Shown one piece after another: positions 44,750-56,539 of a stretch of 64,000 bases of DNA. The notes beneath the pieces were generated by a model. That model was not told the origin of the DNA. It made no database searches and saw nothing but the letters and a program-made list of their open reading frames with translations. Origin of the DNA: Bactericera cockerelli (lineage: Eukaryota > Arthropoda > Insecta > Hemiptera > Triozidae); the NCBI GenBank assembly GCA_024516035.1, contig CM044967.1:14597363-14661362 (forward strand), written 5' to 3'. The translations under genes and the position numbers were made by a program. Within the stretch, counting starts at the first letter, position 1, and each line of letters opens with the position of its first letter.

Positions 44750-47700
44750 TTATGATAATTTTTCTCTTCAAAATTAGAACCTTTTTGCCTGTAGTTGTAT
44801 GAAAAATTGCACACCAATGTTCAAAATATTTGCATGAAGTGTTAATTACTTCAATACTTTATGCATAAAAATACGAGTATCTATACAAGAAAATACATTA
44901 TTAGCGCCTGTTGAAGAACAAGCATACTAAATAATTTACAAAAGAAAGTAAAAATAACAAAAACAACAGCTTAAAATCATAAATACAAACAACTTAGAGT
45001 CATGCAAAAGTAATCTAGTAGCATCAATTTATAAAAGAAGAAAAAAATCAAAGGCAGGAAGAAGGAAGCATTTTTCCAAAGCTTATTATGAAGTGAAGTG
45101 GAAGGAATCCTCCTTCTACAAAGCTGCATTAGTACCTTTATGAATTATGGAAGTCACGAGCAGACTTATTTTACCCACACGGAAAACTTTGTACATCGTA
45201 TGCACATATACCTATAGCTTATATAATAATATATGTAAATATTTACTGAGGAAAAATGAACCAGGTATGTAAGTAAAGAAAATTCACGTATGGTAAAGTG
45301 TGGATCGTATGATTTAAGTTCATCTTTGTATTGATTAAATTTATATCAGATGGCTGGATCTAGTCAAAATTGTACAATGAAAAAGTATACAACACTCCTC
45401 AATACGAGAACTATGACACGTAGGTGGTTCTTCATTATTTTGTCACTCTCAAAATAATCTATGGTAAAACATTCTATTGTGTCCAATGTATGTCCTTGTT
45501 TATTGCTCTTATTAAAAACAAAAGTGTCACACAAATTGGACTAAAGAAGTCTTCTCTGTAAAATTCAGTCCTTAGAACACTAAGACACCAATGAAAAACA
45601 AACATTGAGAATTTTCAAGAAGAGCAAAAATAACCATTTGAATTCCTTGAAATCCACAACTTGCCTCAATTTTGTCACGTTAAGAGTGTACTGCATAATT
45701 ATACCTACTATTTTCTTACTACATTATAATCAATGAGAACTTACGTATAAAATACTCACATAAAGAAAATGTACATGGGACGTATGTTGCATGAGTTTTA
45801 TATCATAAAGTGCAAAGAAAATTCGTTTAATGCATGTTAAATACGAGCGTGCATGTGGTTAAGTGCACTATGAGTGCATGCAAGTAATATTGAACCAGGA
45901 ATTTGTCTAAACTCCACGTACCTAGTGATATTAATTTTTAAATAAAAATTCCAATGCATGCCATAAAAAATTATTGAAACTAGTAGTATGTAAAAGATAT
46001 TGCTTTGACAAAAAATAAAATTCCATTACGTTTAGGACAACTAATTGTAATAACGGATATCTCTTTTCTATTGCACTCAAAACCAATAAAGTTAAAAATT
46101 CAATATTGTATAAAGGCAAAAGCAAATTTAATTGATTTAACTCGAAAGCTAGAAAAGTAATTATCTTTCCTCCTTCTACTGCTGAGCGCAATTCACATTT
46201 CAGCTCCAAGGTATGAGAGATAGAAAGCTCTAAGGAAGCAAAACATTGCATGACTGCAGTGATAGCGACAAACTTCTAAATATGGCCAACTTTTACCTTC
46301 ACAATATTTCAACTAAAACTCACCGAGCTCTTTTATCTCGTGTTAGAAGCAAATATAGAAAAGCAAATTTTAATGATTTGGTTGAACTAACCTAATTGAT
46401 TACGAAGATAGGTGTCTATACATCTACGGTACCGATGGGTATAAGTGGACCAAAGTATGATTCTAGCAATACATAGAGTAAGGGGTAAAATGATCTACTG
46501 TTCTATGGGAGATTTCCATTACCTATAAATCGTGGGAAACGCGTATGTTTCCACCGTATTCTCATTAAGATTACTACTATTATTCTCATTGCTATTTCCA
46601 TTACTCTTACTAATGGTACACACAACGACTTCAGACATAACACTATCAATTGGAGCAATTATTTAAAGAAAATTCAATTTTTTGTCTAAAAAGATCTCAG
46701 ATTTAAATTTGTTAGCACATTTAGATTATAAAGAATTTGAAACTATCAATAGGTATGTTAAGATCTAAATTTATTTTATTTTAATTTCAAGAATAAAAAG
46801 AAAAATCTTTTCCGACACTAGCGAGAAACTTCGACATCGCTGTTTCCAGTTGAAATGTAGAAAGCATACTGAAGGCTGACGCAAAGCGGGTATTTCTCGT
46901 CCCTATGTATTTCGCTACGGCATTCATACGTACCGCCGTGTCTACTAGATCGCGGGACCAACAAATGCGGCTAAATGTTTTCCCCGAACATTTAGTTCTT
47001 GTCTTTCTGTTTTCCTCGCAGACAAAAGTTTGAAATTTATGTTTGTGTCAGGTGGGATTAACAAGATTTTCACTGTTTGGATATTACCAGATAATATTCG
47101 CGAGTCGTTGGGGCATTTGAGAGAATAATAATTTCAAAGAAGATGTACCTAGGTACCTGTTTACAAAAATAATGTAGGTATTTTTCTTTTCGATCTATAG
47201 TCTATGCCTAAAATAAATCTTCATTTTTTTTTTAGTTCTAACTTTGATAAGCTAGGCATCAACAGATAGGATTTCAAAGCTTGGTTCGTCCTAGTTTCAA
47301 TATAATTATACATACTATACCTATACCTAACGATATATTTTCAATTTGCTGTCTATAGTCTAACTTGCTAACAAATCTTTCGAGTTTCCATGACTTTTTT
47401 CAAACACCTGTCATAGAGAACTTTTTGGGAAATTTCTTCAATAATAGTTATAGACGGCGCGTCGGTTGTAACAAATAATCACTCAAAACAAAGTGAACGA
47501 GGAATTTTATTCTATTCAAAGTAAAGTAACCATTATCTAGATTTTTGTTATATGGAAGAACTAGATAGCACATTGCATATCTAGAACTATTTGAGGCGTT
47601 CATAAAACGAGAAATCTTTTATTTTTTGTGAACGAAGTCTATGTCTGTATATAACGCGATAAAAGTTGTAATTTTTCTCCTATCGAGCTGAAATTCAGCA

Positions 47701-49140
47701 TATGTTCCAAACATACTTATAACTTTATTAATATATATACTTTTTGAACAACACCATGTTAAGAAACGTTGAGCTACGCAAGAAAAGGGTAAAAAATTAT
47801 TATGTTAATGAAATTTAAAACACTATGGAGTTCTTCCCTAGATCCACTAGGACTATTGTTATTGCTGTTGAATTAAATTAAACAAAAATAATATTATAGG
47901 TATGTCTCATTATAAAAGGACTCAGTGGCTGTGGTAATTTGTACATTAGGGGCAAAAATAATAGATGTTTTGTAATACCTCTGATACCTTTTGCGCTAAG
48001 TATCGGATTGCGTACTGTGTTAGATGGGAAAAACCGATGCTTAGCAATGACTTAGGTTAAACAATTTGTCTATTAATTTCGCCCTCAATATTAACTTGTG
48101 GTCCGTGCATTACGTTTGTTCTTTTCTTTCCTTATAAAGACACATCCAAGAATACGCTAGCATTATGCCCATCTCAAAATTAAATCTTTAAAGAAAATTA
48201 TGTTTATTGAGACTAATTACTCAATGAGTACGCAAACCCTCGGGTGTTGAGTAGAAAATTTCAAGTCGAGATTCCAGCCGTTTTTAGACACTTTTAATAA
48301 TGAATAATTGAAAGAATAAATGACTTTTACTCAAGAGCTTTCTGTTTTACAAATGCTTATGATGAAAAACTAATTTTCTAATGATAAAAAATACCTATCC
48401 AAGAATACGCTAGCGAACAGTACAAAAGAAATTACAAGAATAAATTTCATTACTAATTCAAGTGAAATGGTTGACACTTGAACTTTTTAATTTACATAGA
48501 GGTCTCTCAGGTCTTTGTTTTTTTCTTCAACTTTTTGATATTTTGTTTTATTATTAAAAACTCCCAACAACAAAAATTTACAGGTGTCAGTCATGTCACT
48601 TATTCTTTTTGTTACTCTCTCGTTTTAGATTAGTTCATTTTCAGAAATATGTAGGTACATAATTAGTTCAAACTCTATTGGGTATGTTATCAAGAATTCT
48701 ATTTTTTTTTTTTTTTTTTTCAAAGATTGGTAGAACTCGCATAGAAAAACACAGAGAATGGACTGTATGGAATAAATTTACTGTTTTTGTCATAGTGATA
48801 ATAATAATTTAATATATTTTTATTTTTATAAATTTTTCATTCATTCATTTATATCATGTACCATTTATATCATATGGCATACATACAAGAGTGAATACTG
48901 AAATGCTTAAAATTTAATAATAGGTACGGATAGTCTCCTTTTGGTATTTAGGTGGATACTAAGAAAGGATTTTTCAAAATTTCAAATAGGATTCCAGACA
49001 CCGACAAACACCTCAACGACAACAAGTGCTGCGTTATAGCTAGTGTTTAAACTATTTCCAAATTAACAAAACACCAACAATTTAAAAAATCCTTCTTCTG
49101 GACTGTATCTGGTAGTGGAAAAAGGATGCTTGCTCATTTT
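44750..49140. other. Long intron stretch, no gene recognised
   Basis: AT-rich, with few recognisable repeats and no recognised exon. Poly-T runs occur near 48700. It may hold regulatory sequence, but none can be identified from base sequence alone. Confidence 0.5.
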
Positions 49141-49146
49141 CATTAA

Positions 49147-49290
49147 CTCAGTGGTCAAGACGTCGCCACTCAGTTGGTAATCCAGAGGACGCGGTTCGAA
49201 ACCCAGAGGGACATGACAAGTTAGTATCCTCCCATTTTGGGATTTTGATCACATATTATACGTCTTGGGCTCATTCAAACCTGGATATAA
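49147..49290 (+). mobile_element. tRNA-headed SINE, diverged
   Basis: GTGGTCAAGACGTCGCCACT, GGACGCGGTTCGAAACCC (B box), then GACATGACAAGTTAGTATCC, CCATTTTGGGATTTTGATCA, GTCTTGGGCTC. Same body as at 56540-56744. Confidence 0.8.
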
Positions 49291-49443
49291 GAGAACTCAA
49301 GGAATCGGTTTCCATTTATCCAGGTTTCCTTAGAAAGGGCTCAGTTTCCCTTATACAGAGGTAAATTTGACCTGGCTGTCATTCTCTTATACCCAGGTTT
49401 CATCTATATCCAGGTTCAACTCTAATGGGACTTATTAGACTTA

Positions 49444-49655
49444 GTCGGGCACTGGTAGTCAAGCGGTTAACGCGACTAGTCTGGTAATCCAAGTAGCGTA
49501 GGGATTGATTCGAATCTCACCCAGTGTATTTTTCCTCATTAATTTGAGTTTGTCACCACATAATAATAAGACTCTGAGGGTAGAAAATGCTTTGAGCATT
49601 AACCTCGCCTGGTGGTTATACCTTTTACTAAAGAGTTATTATTATATTATTTCAC
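49444..49655 (+). mobile_element. tRNA-headed SINE, second family
   Basis: GGCACTGGTAGTCAAGCGGT (A-box region), GATTCGAATCTCACCCAGTG (B-box region), body CACATAATAATAAGACTCTG, AGGGTAGAAAATGC, CCTCGCCTGGTGGTTA, and 3' end CTAAAGAGTTATTATTATA. Partial copies lie at 50605, 63735 and 63850. Confidence 0.85.
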
Positions 49656-49659
49656 CTTT

Positions 49660-50185
49660 TCTAAGTCTAGAAAAATGCCTGCTTTGTCTCTAACATTTCT
49701 TCGTCTTTACCTTTAATGTTTATTTATCCATCTTTTCATATTCATTATTACCATGGTAATGATCTCGTGAACGCCACTACCTTCCACCTATTGCTTCTCT
49801 ACTTTTTCTCTCCTATCCACTTCACTTCTCTTCTCTCCCTGTTCCTGTATTCATTACTGCAAACTTGCAGCATTATTGTGTGTAATAAATTTTAGATGCT
49901 GTTTCTTTCTCGAACGGCAGTCACTCAGAGTTTACCCTCTCCTTCCCTCAGGACTTTTAGTTCTCCGAACAACATCTATGCTTATCATAAATTTATAGAC
50001 CGTCCTCGTGTTGGTTACCTGTGGAAGGTACTATGCCTCTTTTAGTGATTCGAAGGTGAATTGAAGACTTTTGTGAAGTAGAAGTTGCAGATGATTCGAG
50101 TATTGGTAGTCGATGTGGTTACGGCGAGAGACTTATAATGAAAACAATCTAGCGTATGGATCCGTGATCAATGTATAGGATTTTT
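49660..50185. other. No gene recognised
   Basis: Mixed sequence; the stretch around 49915-50110 is less AT-rich than average but has no open frame I can assign. Confidence 0.45.
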
Positions 50186-50189
50186 TATT

Positions 50190-50410
50190 ATTATTATTAA
50201 ACACTTTATAAGATATGAAGACATATGTACAATACAAATAATTATTATAACAATAATAATATAAAAAAAAAAATGGAAACAATATAAGATATACAATAAA
50301 AAGGAAAAAGAAAAGAAATATATGTATATATTAACATATTATGTCCTAACTAAAGGGCGGGGATATTGCCTAAGGCAATCTCTTCGACCCAACCCTTTTA
50401 GGATTTAACC
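50190..50410 (-). mobile_element. LINE/SINE 3'-end fragment
   Basis: Same family as 22065-22260: GTCCTAACTAAAGGGCGGGG, ATTGCCTAAGGCAATCTCTT, ACCCAACCCTTTT. The AT-rich part probably corresponds to the element's 3' tail. Confidence 0.75.
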
Positions 50411-50449
50411 CCATGCTTGGATTTTTACAGGTTCGTTAATCACAAGTCT

Positions 50450-50710
50450 AGCTGGGGGACTATAAACAGGGATTAGACCAGCATTGGCTCCGTTATGGGG
50501 GCCCTTGTCAATTATTAGCCTGCTTGTAAAGACAGTGGTAGAAGTGCTGAGTCATTCCTATACTGTGTGGCTACCATCGTTCACGATGACGCCACCCTAG
50601 GAGGAGGTAAATCACATAATAATAAGACTCTGAGGGTTATAGGGTAGAAAATGCTTGGATAGCTAACCTCGCTTGGTGGTTACCTTCTACTAAAGAATAT
50701 TGTCATCTAT
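50450..50710 (+). mobile_element. Two joined repeat fragments
   Basis: 50450-50605 matches 26155-26310 (GCTGGGGGACTATAAACAGG, CGTTCACGATGACGCCACCC). 50605-50710 is the second SINE family body (CACATAATAATAAGACTCTG, CTCGCTTGGTGGTTACC). Confidence 0.8.
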
Positions 50711-50714
50711 TATT

Positions 50715-51130
50715 ATGATGATTTTTTCCATTTTTCTTTTTAAAAAATTCAACAGCAAATAAGGTAAGCGAGACTGGAAGGAAAAATCGCGATGATTCTT
50801 TATCGTAGGAGCAAGCAGGCTATAAAGAGAAAAAATATTAAATTGATGCATTCTGTCTGAGTGACTCATAGCTTCCTTTATTTATTCAGATGTTTTTTAA
50901 GTGTATTATGTAATATTTGAGTATGTATATTTTATCATAATATTGGAGGTAAACCCTATCATACACGTAAATGCAATAGTATTATTGCGTGATAAAAATC
51001 ATGATAAATTGTGGACAACCTTTCGTAACTAATCGATTTCATCTTCTTCATTGTTTTTAAAGTATTTTTATTTTTAAGAAATAACTTTTGGACCTATTCC
51101 TGAATTTATTAATCGTTCTGAGAAAAAGTG
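50715..51130. other. No gene recognised
   Basis: AT-rich spacer, no supported frame. Confidence 0.45.
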
Positions 51131-51132
51131 CA

Positions 51133-51400
51133 TGAAGTTGTTGTTGTTGTTTTTGGCTTGGCTACAGCCAGGGGTCGCGGTGGTCTCCAGACAACTTCAG
51201 TTGAAAAAGTTGAAAAATTGGCTCGTTCTGAACCACATATTTCTATGTGCGATCAACCATCGTGAGAACTTGGGCTATTTCTTTTCAAGCCATTAAACCC
51301 TTAGAAAATTGCAAGCTAGCCTAGCTTGTTATGTTAGGTTGGGCAAGTCTGTTCTCTATTTATAGTCTTCTAGCGAGACACTAGTCTTCTCACTGTTAAA
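51133..51400 (-). mobile_element. CAA-tailed repeat, copy 3 (reverse)
   Basis: Starts with GTTGTTGTTGTTG (the reversed CAA tail), then TTGGCTCGTTCTGAACCAC, TATGTGCGATCAACC, TCTGTTCTCTATTTATAGTC and GCGAGACACTAG. It mirrors 35925-36190. Confidence 0.8.
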
Positions 51401-51559
51401 CGTCCCCGAGATCACTACAACACATGTAGTGGTTTTAAATGGCTGTTGTTTTTGCTCATTGCCAAAAAATAATGGTTTTACCAGATAATACCTAGTGGGT
51501 AAAATGCCCCATCATTGGGTCCCGATATGATTAAAATGAATCCAAGTTTATTTTAACTA

Positions 51560-51980
51560 GATTACAGTTCAAGCTGTAATTTTTTTTCCTTCTTTTAAGG
51601 CTTTAATATTTGCCTCGGATTTTATGCCCCAGGTATCTCTTCTCGGGGGTGTGAAGCACACGAAAGGATTCTGTTCACAATGTAGGGAGGATACTGGTTG
51701 GTGGACTTTATTATCCACCGTATTCTCTCCTGTGGCTATTCCCCTTGGTGGTCCCGTCATTATTATGATGGGAAAACACTTTAGAGGATTTGGAATTGTT
51801 CCAAACGGTCACTTTTGCACATTGTGTGAACTGTGCTCACAGGAATCGTCTGCATGAGACTTTCGACCTGTGCGGGATGATTGCCGATGTTTCTGGGCGA
51901 TCGAGTCGTCAACCCCTACGCCATATTAATACAAACTCTTTTTTTTTACTTCAGTATAATTTCTACTTTAAACACTTTTA
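51560..51980 (+). other. Unassigned segment with open frames
   Basis: 51624-51857 is open for 77 codons (GGVKHTKGFCSQCREDTGW ... GHFCTLCELCSQE) and overlaps another frame at 51790-51981. The Cys pairs (CSQC, CTLCELC) hint at a decayed zinc-knuckle-like piece, but I cannot match it to a family. It is more likely a repeat remnant than a host exon. Confidence 0.3.
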
Positions 51981-51989
51981 GGGAAAAGA

Positions 51990-52190
51990 CAAACGCGAAG
52001 AAAAAAATATATTAAAAAAATTGAAATCGGAGCAAAAAAATATTTCTTTTTTTACAAAAACGCGAACAAAAAATTTTTTTAAAAAAATTGAAATCGGAGC
52101 AAAAAGATATTTCTTTTTTTTTTACAAAAAACGAACACCATACTTCCAATTTTCTAATATTAGAAATTTCTCGGAAGTAATAATACTAGT
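51990..52190 (-). mobile_element. ACTTCCGAGAAATTTC element head, tandem fragments
   Basis: Two tandem copies of AAATTGAAATCGGAGCAAAA ... TTTACAAAAACG (52020 and 52086), ending TTAGAAATTTCTCGGAAGTA. Only the head is present. Confidence 0.8.
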
Positions 52191-52502
52191 CATACTAAAA
52201 AAAAGTAATTATTTCAATGGTAATGATAATGTTTGTTGAATGTGACGCAAATCCTCGAGCACAAAGGAAGGGAAGATTACAATGCTACCTTGAGGGAGTT
52301 CGGAAGCATGCGAGAGGAACTAATAAAAAATAATGTGCTTTTCTAGGGGATTTTATAACATCTTGAACCTGTGTCGTATGGCTTATTGTCTGTTTTATTA
52401 CAATAGCTGGAACAGGGAACAGTCGTTTCCACGAACGTGCGAGTGGGAGAGAATAGACCAGGCAGTAAAAAATAATAGCTTTTTCGTTTACCTATTATTC
52501 GA

Positions 52503-52582
52503 TTAACCCATCGACCTCGGTAGCTTGATCGGTAAGGCGGCGCACTTGTAACCTGGAGGTCGGTGGTTCAAGTCCCAAGTTC
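52503..52582 (+). mobile_element. tRNA-like SINE head, third family
   Basis: GACCTCGGTAGCTTGATCGG, TAAGGCGGCGCACTTGTAAC, GGAGGTCGGTGGTTCAAGTC. A and B boxes are recognisable. Related heads lie at 20975, 57085 and (minus) 62700 and 62960. Confidence 0.75.
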
Positions 52583-52599
52583 AACAAAGATTTTTTTTA

Positions 52600-53225
52600 C
52601 TTTCCTTATCCTATAATAAGGAAAGTATTGTATTCGTCGAAAATTTGACCTACCCAGCTTTTCACATTTCTGGACCAATCATAGCCTCAGGATACCAAAA
52701 AATGGTTTTCAGCCATTGGTCCGTGCGTCTGTCTGTGTGTCTGTCTGTGTGTGTGTGAACAGGATATCTCAAGAACGGTAAGAGCTAGAGACTTGAAATT
52801 TGGTATGGTAATTAATTTTATACACCAAACGAACCATGAAACTTTTGGTTGAAATCGGCCGCATTCTGCGGCCGCAGGGCCGCAAATATTGGCCGCAAGC
52901 ACCGCTCCTTTGAATTGGTTAAAGATACAAAAAAAGTTCGAGAACAACATTTTCTCAGATTAAAAAAATAATAGGGGTTCACTCTGATCATTTTTTTGAT
53001 ATCTTTAACTTTTTGAAAACCGGCCCCAATTTACCGGTATTGTAGGGGGACCCGATTGGACTAACTTTTTTATTATTCATCCTAGATGGGGGTTGTGACA
53101 TATCAAATCAAATGATTTTGAAGTGCTGATCACGAATTTGGCATTGATTTTTAGTTATCTGTTACCGTTCAGTCACCAGTGGCGGAATTCGACTCCTTTT
53201 TGGGAGATAAGGAAAGTCGTGTGAT
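52600..53225 (+). mobile_element. DNA element with CTTTCCTTAT ends
   Basis: Starts CTTTCCTTATCCTATAATAAGG (palindromic), then GTATTGTATTCGTCGAAAAT, GTCCGTGCGTCTGTCTGTGT, AGAACGGTAAGAGC, and ends GGGAGATAAGGAAAG. A truncated reverse copy lies at 62250-62320. The design (palindromic end, GTCTGTCTGT, protein-like but non-coding sequence) parallels the ACTTCCGAG family. Confidence 0.75.
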
Positions 53226-53705
53226 GTTTACACCAGATTTTTTTGATATAAATTTATTTATTTATTTAATGACAAAATAACATATACAAAGGTTTTTTTC
53301 CAGGTTATCTAGAAGTACAGCACCCTTTCGATCGATCTTCCGATGTCCATAACAAGATGAAGAGCTATTATGTAGGGAAATACACACATAATAAAGGTGT
53401 AATCAAGCTGATTAAAAATGAGAACAATTACAATTGAATTTTAAAATTATAAATGCACTTCAGGACTCTTCAGGGCTCAAAAATAATACAAGTATTATTA
53501 TGAAAAGTATAGGTGGAGGGTACTTTAAATTGAAAAACCCCAGAGTGTGTATTTTAGAGCGCTATTTACTATATTAATTTAAATAGGTAGATTTAGATAT
53601 TCTTTTTTATTGATACGAAGTGGCATGGTGTACCAACCGTCCAAGCTACTTCCAAAACCTCACTAGAGGGGCACTTGATTACCTACCTACTCGTTCTGGT
53701 AGCAC
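53226..53705. other. No gene recognised
   Basis: AT-rich intron sequence, no supported feature. Confidence 0.45.
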
Positions 53706-53707
53706 AT

Positions 53708-53775
53708 ACAGTAGAACCTCGATTATCCGGATTAATGTCCGGATTAATGGTATTCCGGATAATCGAGGTTCCATA
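53708..53775. mobile_element. Tigger/pogo-like MITE end, palindromic
   Basis: TACAGTAGAACCTCGATTATC, CGGATTAATG, then TCCGGATAATCGAGGTTCC: an inverted repeat of the CAGTAGAACCTCGATTATCC type found at pogo/Tigger termini. Very short, so a relic or a minimal MITE. Confidence 0.8.
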
Positions 53776-53779
53776 TGAT

Positions 53780-55215
53780 CAAGGGGCGGATAATCGAATT
53801 TCTCTCTATTTGAATATTATCTATCTATACATAGCTAATAAAGCTATACTCTGATTTTCCTTGGCAGCTATTTTGAACACAATGAGTAAGGGCCATATTA
53901 TGAGAAAGGATTAAAGTTAAAAGGCAGACACGTCTTCGAGTCGGAGTTTCGGCCAGTCACATCGCGCTATAAGTTATCATATTTATGTTACTCACTTTCG
54001 CGATTTCACAACTACTGAAATTCACTTTACTAATTCTACGCTGAAACCGACCTCAACCTTAGGTCGGTTGAAAAACCGACCTCCAGGTTTTTCAGCCTTT
54101 TCGATCAAGCTACTGAGGTTGGTTTCGCACTATAGCCCGAGTTAAGGGATAGTGTCCACTTAGATTAAATCTGATCCTGTTTTATAACTCAGCCCTAAGT
54201 TGTGCGCTGTATCACTCAAAAGGCTTCAGGTTCACCTGTCTATCTAGATGGGTAATGGAGGGGGTTCTCCCCGTAGAGCCTATGTTAAAGAGATGATGCT
54301 GAATAAAAGTATGAATAGAAGCCAAGAAGGATATTACTTTCTGTTTTTCATGAAAATTTCAGGGCTTTACATACAAAGGTAACGCTATTGAAAGAAGATT
54401 TCTTGTGAAAACGTTTGCTTGCTCTTCTTGAACGATTCGAGGAAAATTAATTCCAACATTTTCTCTCCCCTGATGTTAACTAAATCAACATCGTAACATT
54501 ATTGATAATGATGAACCAGCCATGGATAATGTGGGGTTTTTAGGGACTCATCTTGGATTTTCGTATTTCTCGCAATCGGTTGGAAATATGAAAAATGTTC
54601 AAAATTTTCATTAAATCATTGGTGGAGCCTCTGAAGGTAGAATTTCTATCGCACAGGCGTTAGCTAAGAGATAACAATTTTACGGGAATCGTAAAATCTC
54701 TTATTACATTAAATTATTCAAGAAGAATGATTTTGAAAAACAAGAGAATTAACTGATTTTTTCTTCAGATCATGTAAGATTCTACTGGGCTTCATTAAAC
54801 AATTTGTTCCATTACTATGGCAACCAGGTAACGAAAAATTGATGAAAATCAACTCACTTCCCTCTTAAAATTAATCGCGCTACATTTTGAAGAGTGACCG
54901 GTTCTATCAATAAATGATAAAACTGAGGTCTTGAGGAACCTTTTGGCTTGGCTCAATCTCAGAGTCACTCAATACCGGCACACAAACGCTATATGACGAA
55001 ATCTTTTGGAACTAAGGTTTCCAATCCGAGATTTGGAACCAGACCGGGATTTCACGAAAAAAAAAAATTGAGGAGGGGAAAGCTCATGCCGTAAAGTGTG
55101 GGACTAAGACATGGACCACCCGGTGTCCATGACTGTTTACTAAAACCCGTGGCACCTTCTCAATACTAAACAATACCGTTGTGGGACTGTTAAATATTAC
55201 TGCATAAAATTGATA
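53780..55215. other. Intron; no exon recognised
   Basis: A short inverted repeat AAACCGACCTCAACCTTAGG / AGGTCGGTTGAAAAACCG lies near 54044-54090. Otherwise no assignable feature. Confidence 0.5.
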
Positions 55216-55576
55216 GAACCGGTCATACTGGTCTTCTTCTTCTTTCACTTTGCCATTTCCCAAACCTACTTGGGGTCGGCATTTGTTCCATGAATCCTTT
55301 CCTTCCATATCTTTCTATTTAGTGCGTCCTCTTTTCTCCAGTTTTTCTCTCTTAGGTCTTCTTCAACTTTGTCTCTCCATCTCATCTTTGGTCTTCCTCT
55401 CTTTCTTTTACCGCCTATTTGAAGATCCTGTATTCTCTTACTCACATAGTTTCTCTTCGCTCTATATGTCCGAACCATCTCAGCCTACTCTCTTGTATTT
55501 TCTTTGCCAGAAGTCCTACTTTCACTATACCCCTAGTGCGCTCATTTCTCACCCTGTCTGAACCGGTCATACTGGT
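55216..55576 (-). mobile_element. 5'-truncated LINE insertion with 17-bp target-site duplication
   Basis: GAACCGGTCATACTGGT is present exactly at 55216-55232 and 55560-55576, a perfect target-site duplication. The insert between them (55233-55559) reads on the minus strand MVRTYRAKRNYVSKRIQDL, GGKRKRGRPKMRWRDKVEED, REKNWRKEDALNRKIWKER, HGTNADPK and a stop, the C-terminus typical of RTE-like or related LINE ORFs. Its 3' end is a GAA-repeat tail next to the duplication. This is the clearest single insertion in the window. Confidence 0.9.
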
Positions 55577-55589
55577 AATGAAGTCAAAA

Positions 55590-55690
55590 AAATATGGGTT
55601 CGATGGCAGAGATTGCCTCAGGCAATAATCACGCCCTTTGTCAATATTATTCTTGTCAATAAAGAGTTATTATTATAATAATATAATAAT
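55590..55690 (+). mobile_element. LINE/SINE 3'-end fragment
   Basis: GCAGAGATTGCCTCAGGCAA, CACGCCCTTTGTCAATA, AATAAAGAGTTATTATTATA. It is the plus-strand counterpart of the ends at 22.1 and 50.3 kb. Confidence 0.65.
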
Positions 55691-55958
55691 AATTATTTTT
55701 ATTGTTAGTTTACCTTGCGGTGTACACAATTTTCTTAAATCTAGTCTTAAAACTAACTTGATATAATATAATATTTATTTATTCTAAAAAAAAAAAATAA
55801 TAATAATAAATGAGGAGAAGATAAGTAGGTATTGAAATTTAGTAAAAGGTTGACTAGATAGATAAATGTATAAAGAAAGACATAGGAAAGTGTTGATAAG
55901 AAAGACAGTGGTAGGATATAGGGAAAAGGATATATTATAAAAAGAAACAGTGACTCAC

Positions 55959-56140
55959 ATGGACTGCATGGAGGTAGACCGGCTGGAGCCATCGTACGGC
56001 TGGATGGACCTCTCCCTCTCCTGCGCCGCATGTATCTCCCTCTCCACCCTCTCCGCCTGTCTCTCTGCCCTCTCCGCCTTGTACTGCGCACGCTGCGCTA
56101 GATGGATCTGTTCTGCGCGCGCAGCTGCCTCGGCATACTC
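55959..56140 (-). CDS. Hk: Kv beta subunit, charged N-terminal exon
   Basis: This 182-bp exon lies between acceptor TTCTCGCAG and donor CAT|GTGAGT. It starts in phase 0 and leaves two bases for the next exon. It begins EYAEAAARAEQ, continues with AQYKAERAERQAERVER and ends near YDGSSRSTSMQS. The Ala/Glu/Arg heptad-like run suggests a charged helix or coiled coil before the AKR core. Its base composition is much more GC-rich than the flanking DNA, which supports real coding function. Functional detail for this segment is not known to me. In some family members the N-terminal region carries inactivation or regulatory activity, but this segment has no obvious ball-like start. Confidence 0.8.
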
Positions 56141-56170
56141 CTGCGAGAATGGAAAAATTGAGAAGTTTGA

Positions 56171-56391
56171 TAATAATAATAATAATATCGCCTTATTTAT
56201 ACTGCCCGATAAGGACTATTAAAGTCCCATTTTTCCAGCAGTAAGCCCAAGCCATACTATTGTGTGTTAAAAATCCCAAATGGGAGGATAACTTGTCATG
56301 TCCCGGCTGGGTTTTGAACCCATGACCTCTGGAACCTGTGGATTCACAGAGTGCCGCCTTTACCACTGAGCTACCGGGACACTGAACTACG
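56171..56391 (-). mobile_element. tRNA-headed SINE, first family, reverse copy
   Basis: Head on the minus strand: GTGTCCCGGTAGCTCAGTGG, TAAAGGCGGCACTCTGTGAA, CATGGGTTCAAAACCCAGCC. Body CATGACAAGTTATCCTCCC, CTGCTGGAAAAATGGGAC, 3' end GGGCAGTATAAATAAGGCG and an ATT/ATA tail. It begins about 30 bp from an exon edge (56140). Confidence 0.9.
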
Positions 56392-56539
56392 GGATAATCA
56401 AAGGAATTAATTAAAGGATTAAATGCCGGGGACTCGGGATTCAAGCGTGGTAGCGCGAACTCTACACCACTGCTCCACGTTAACCATTTGACTATCAGTG
56501 CATATTACTTTACTTCGTCAAAAAATAACTTTTCTGTCT

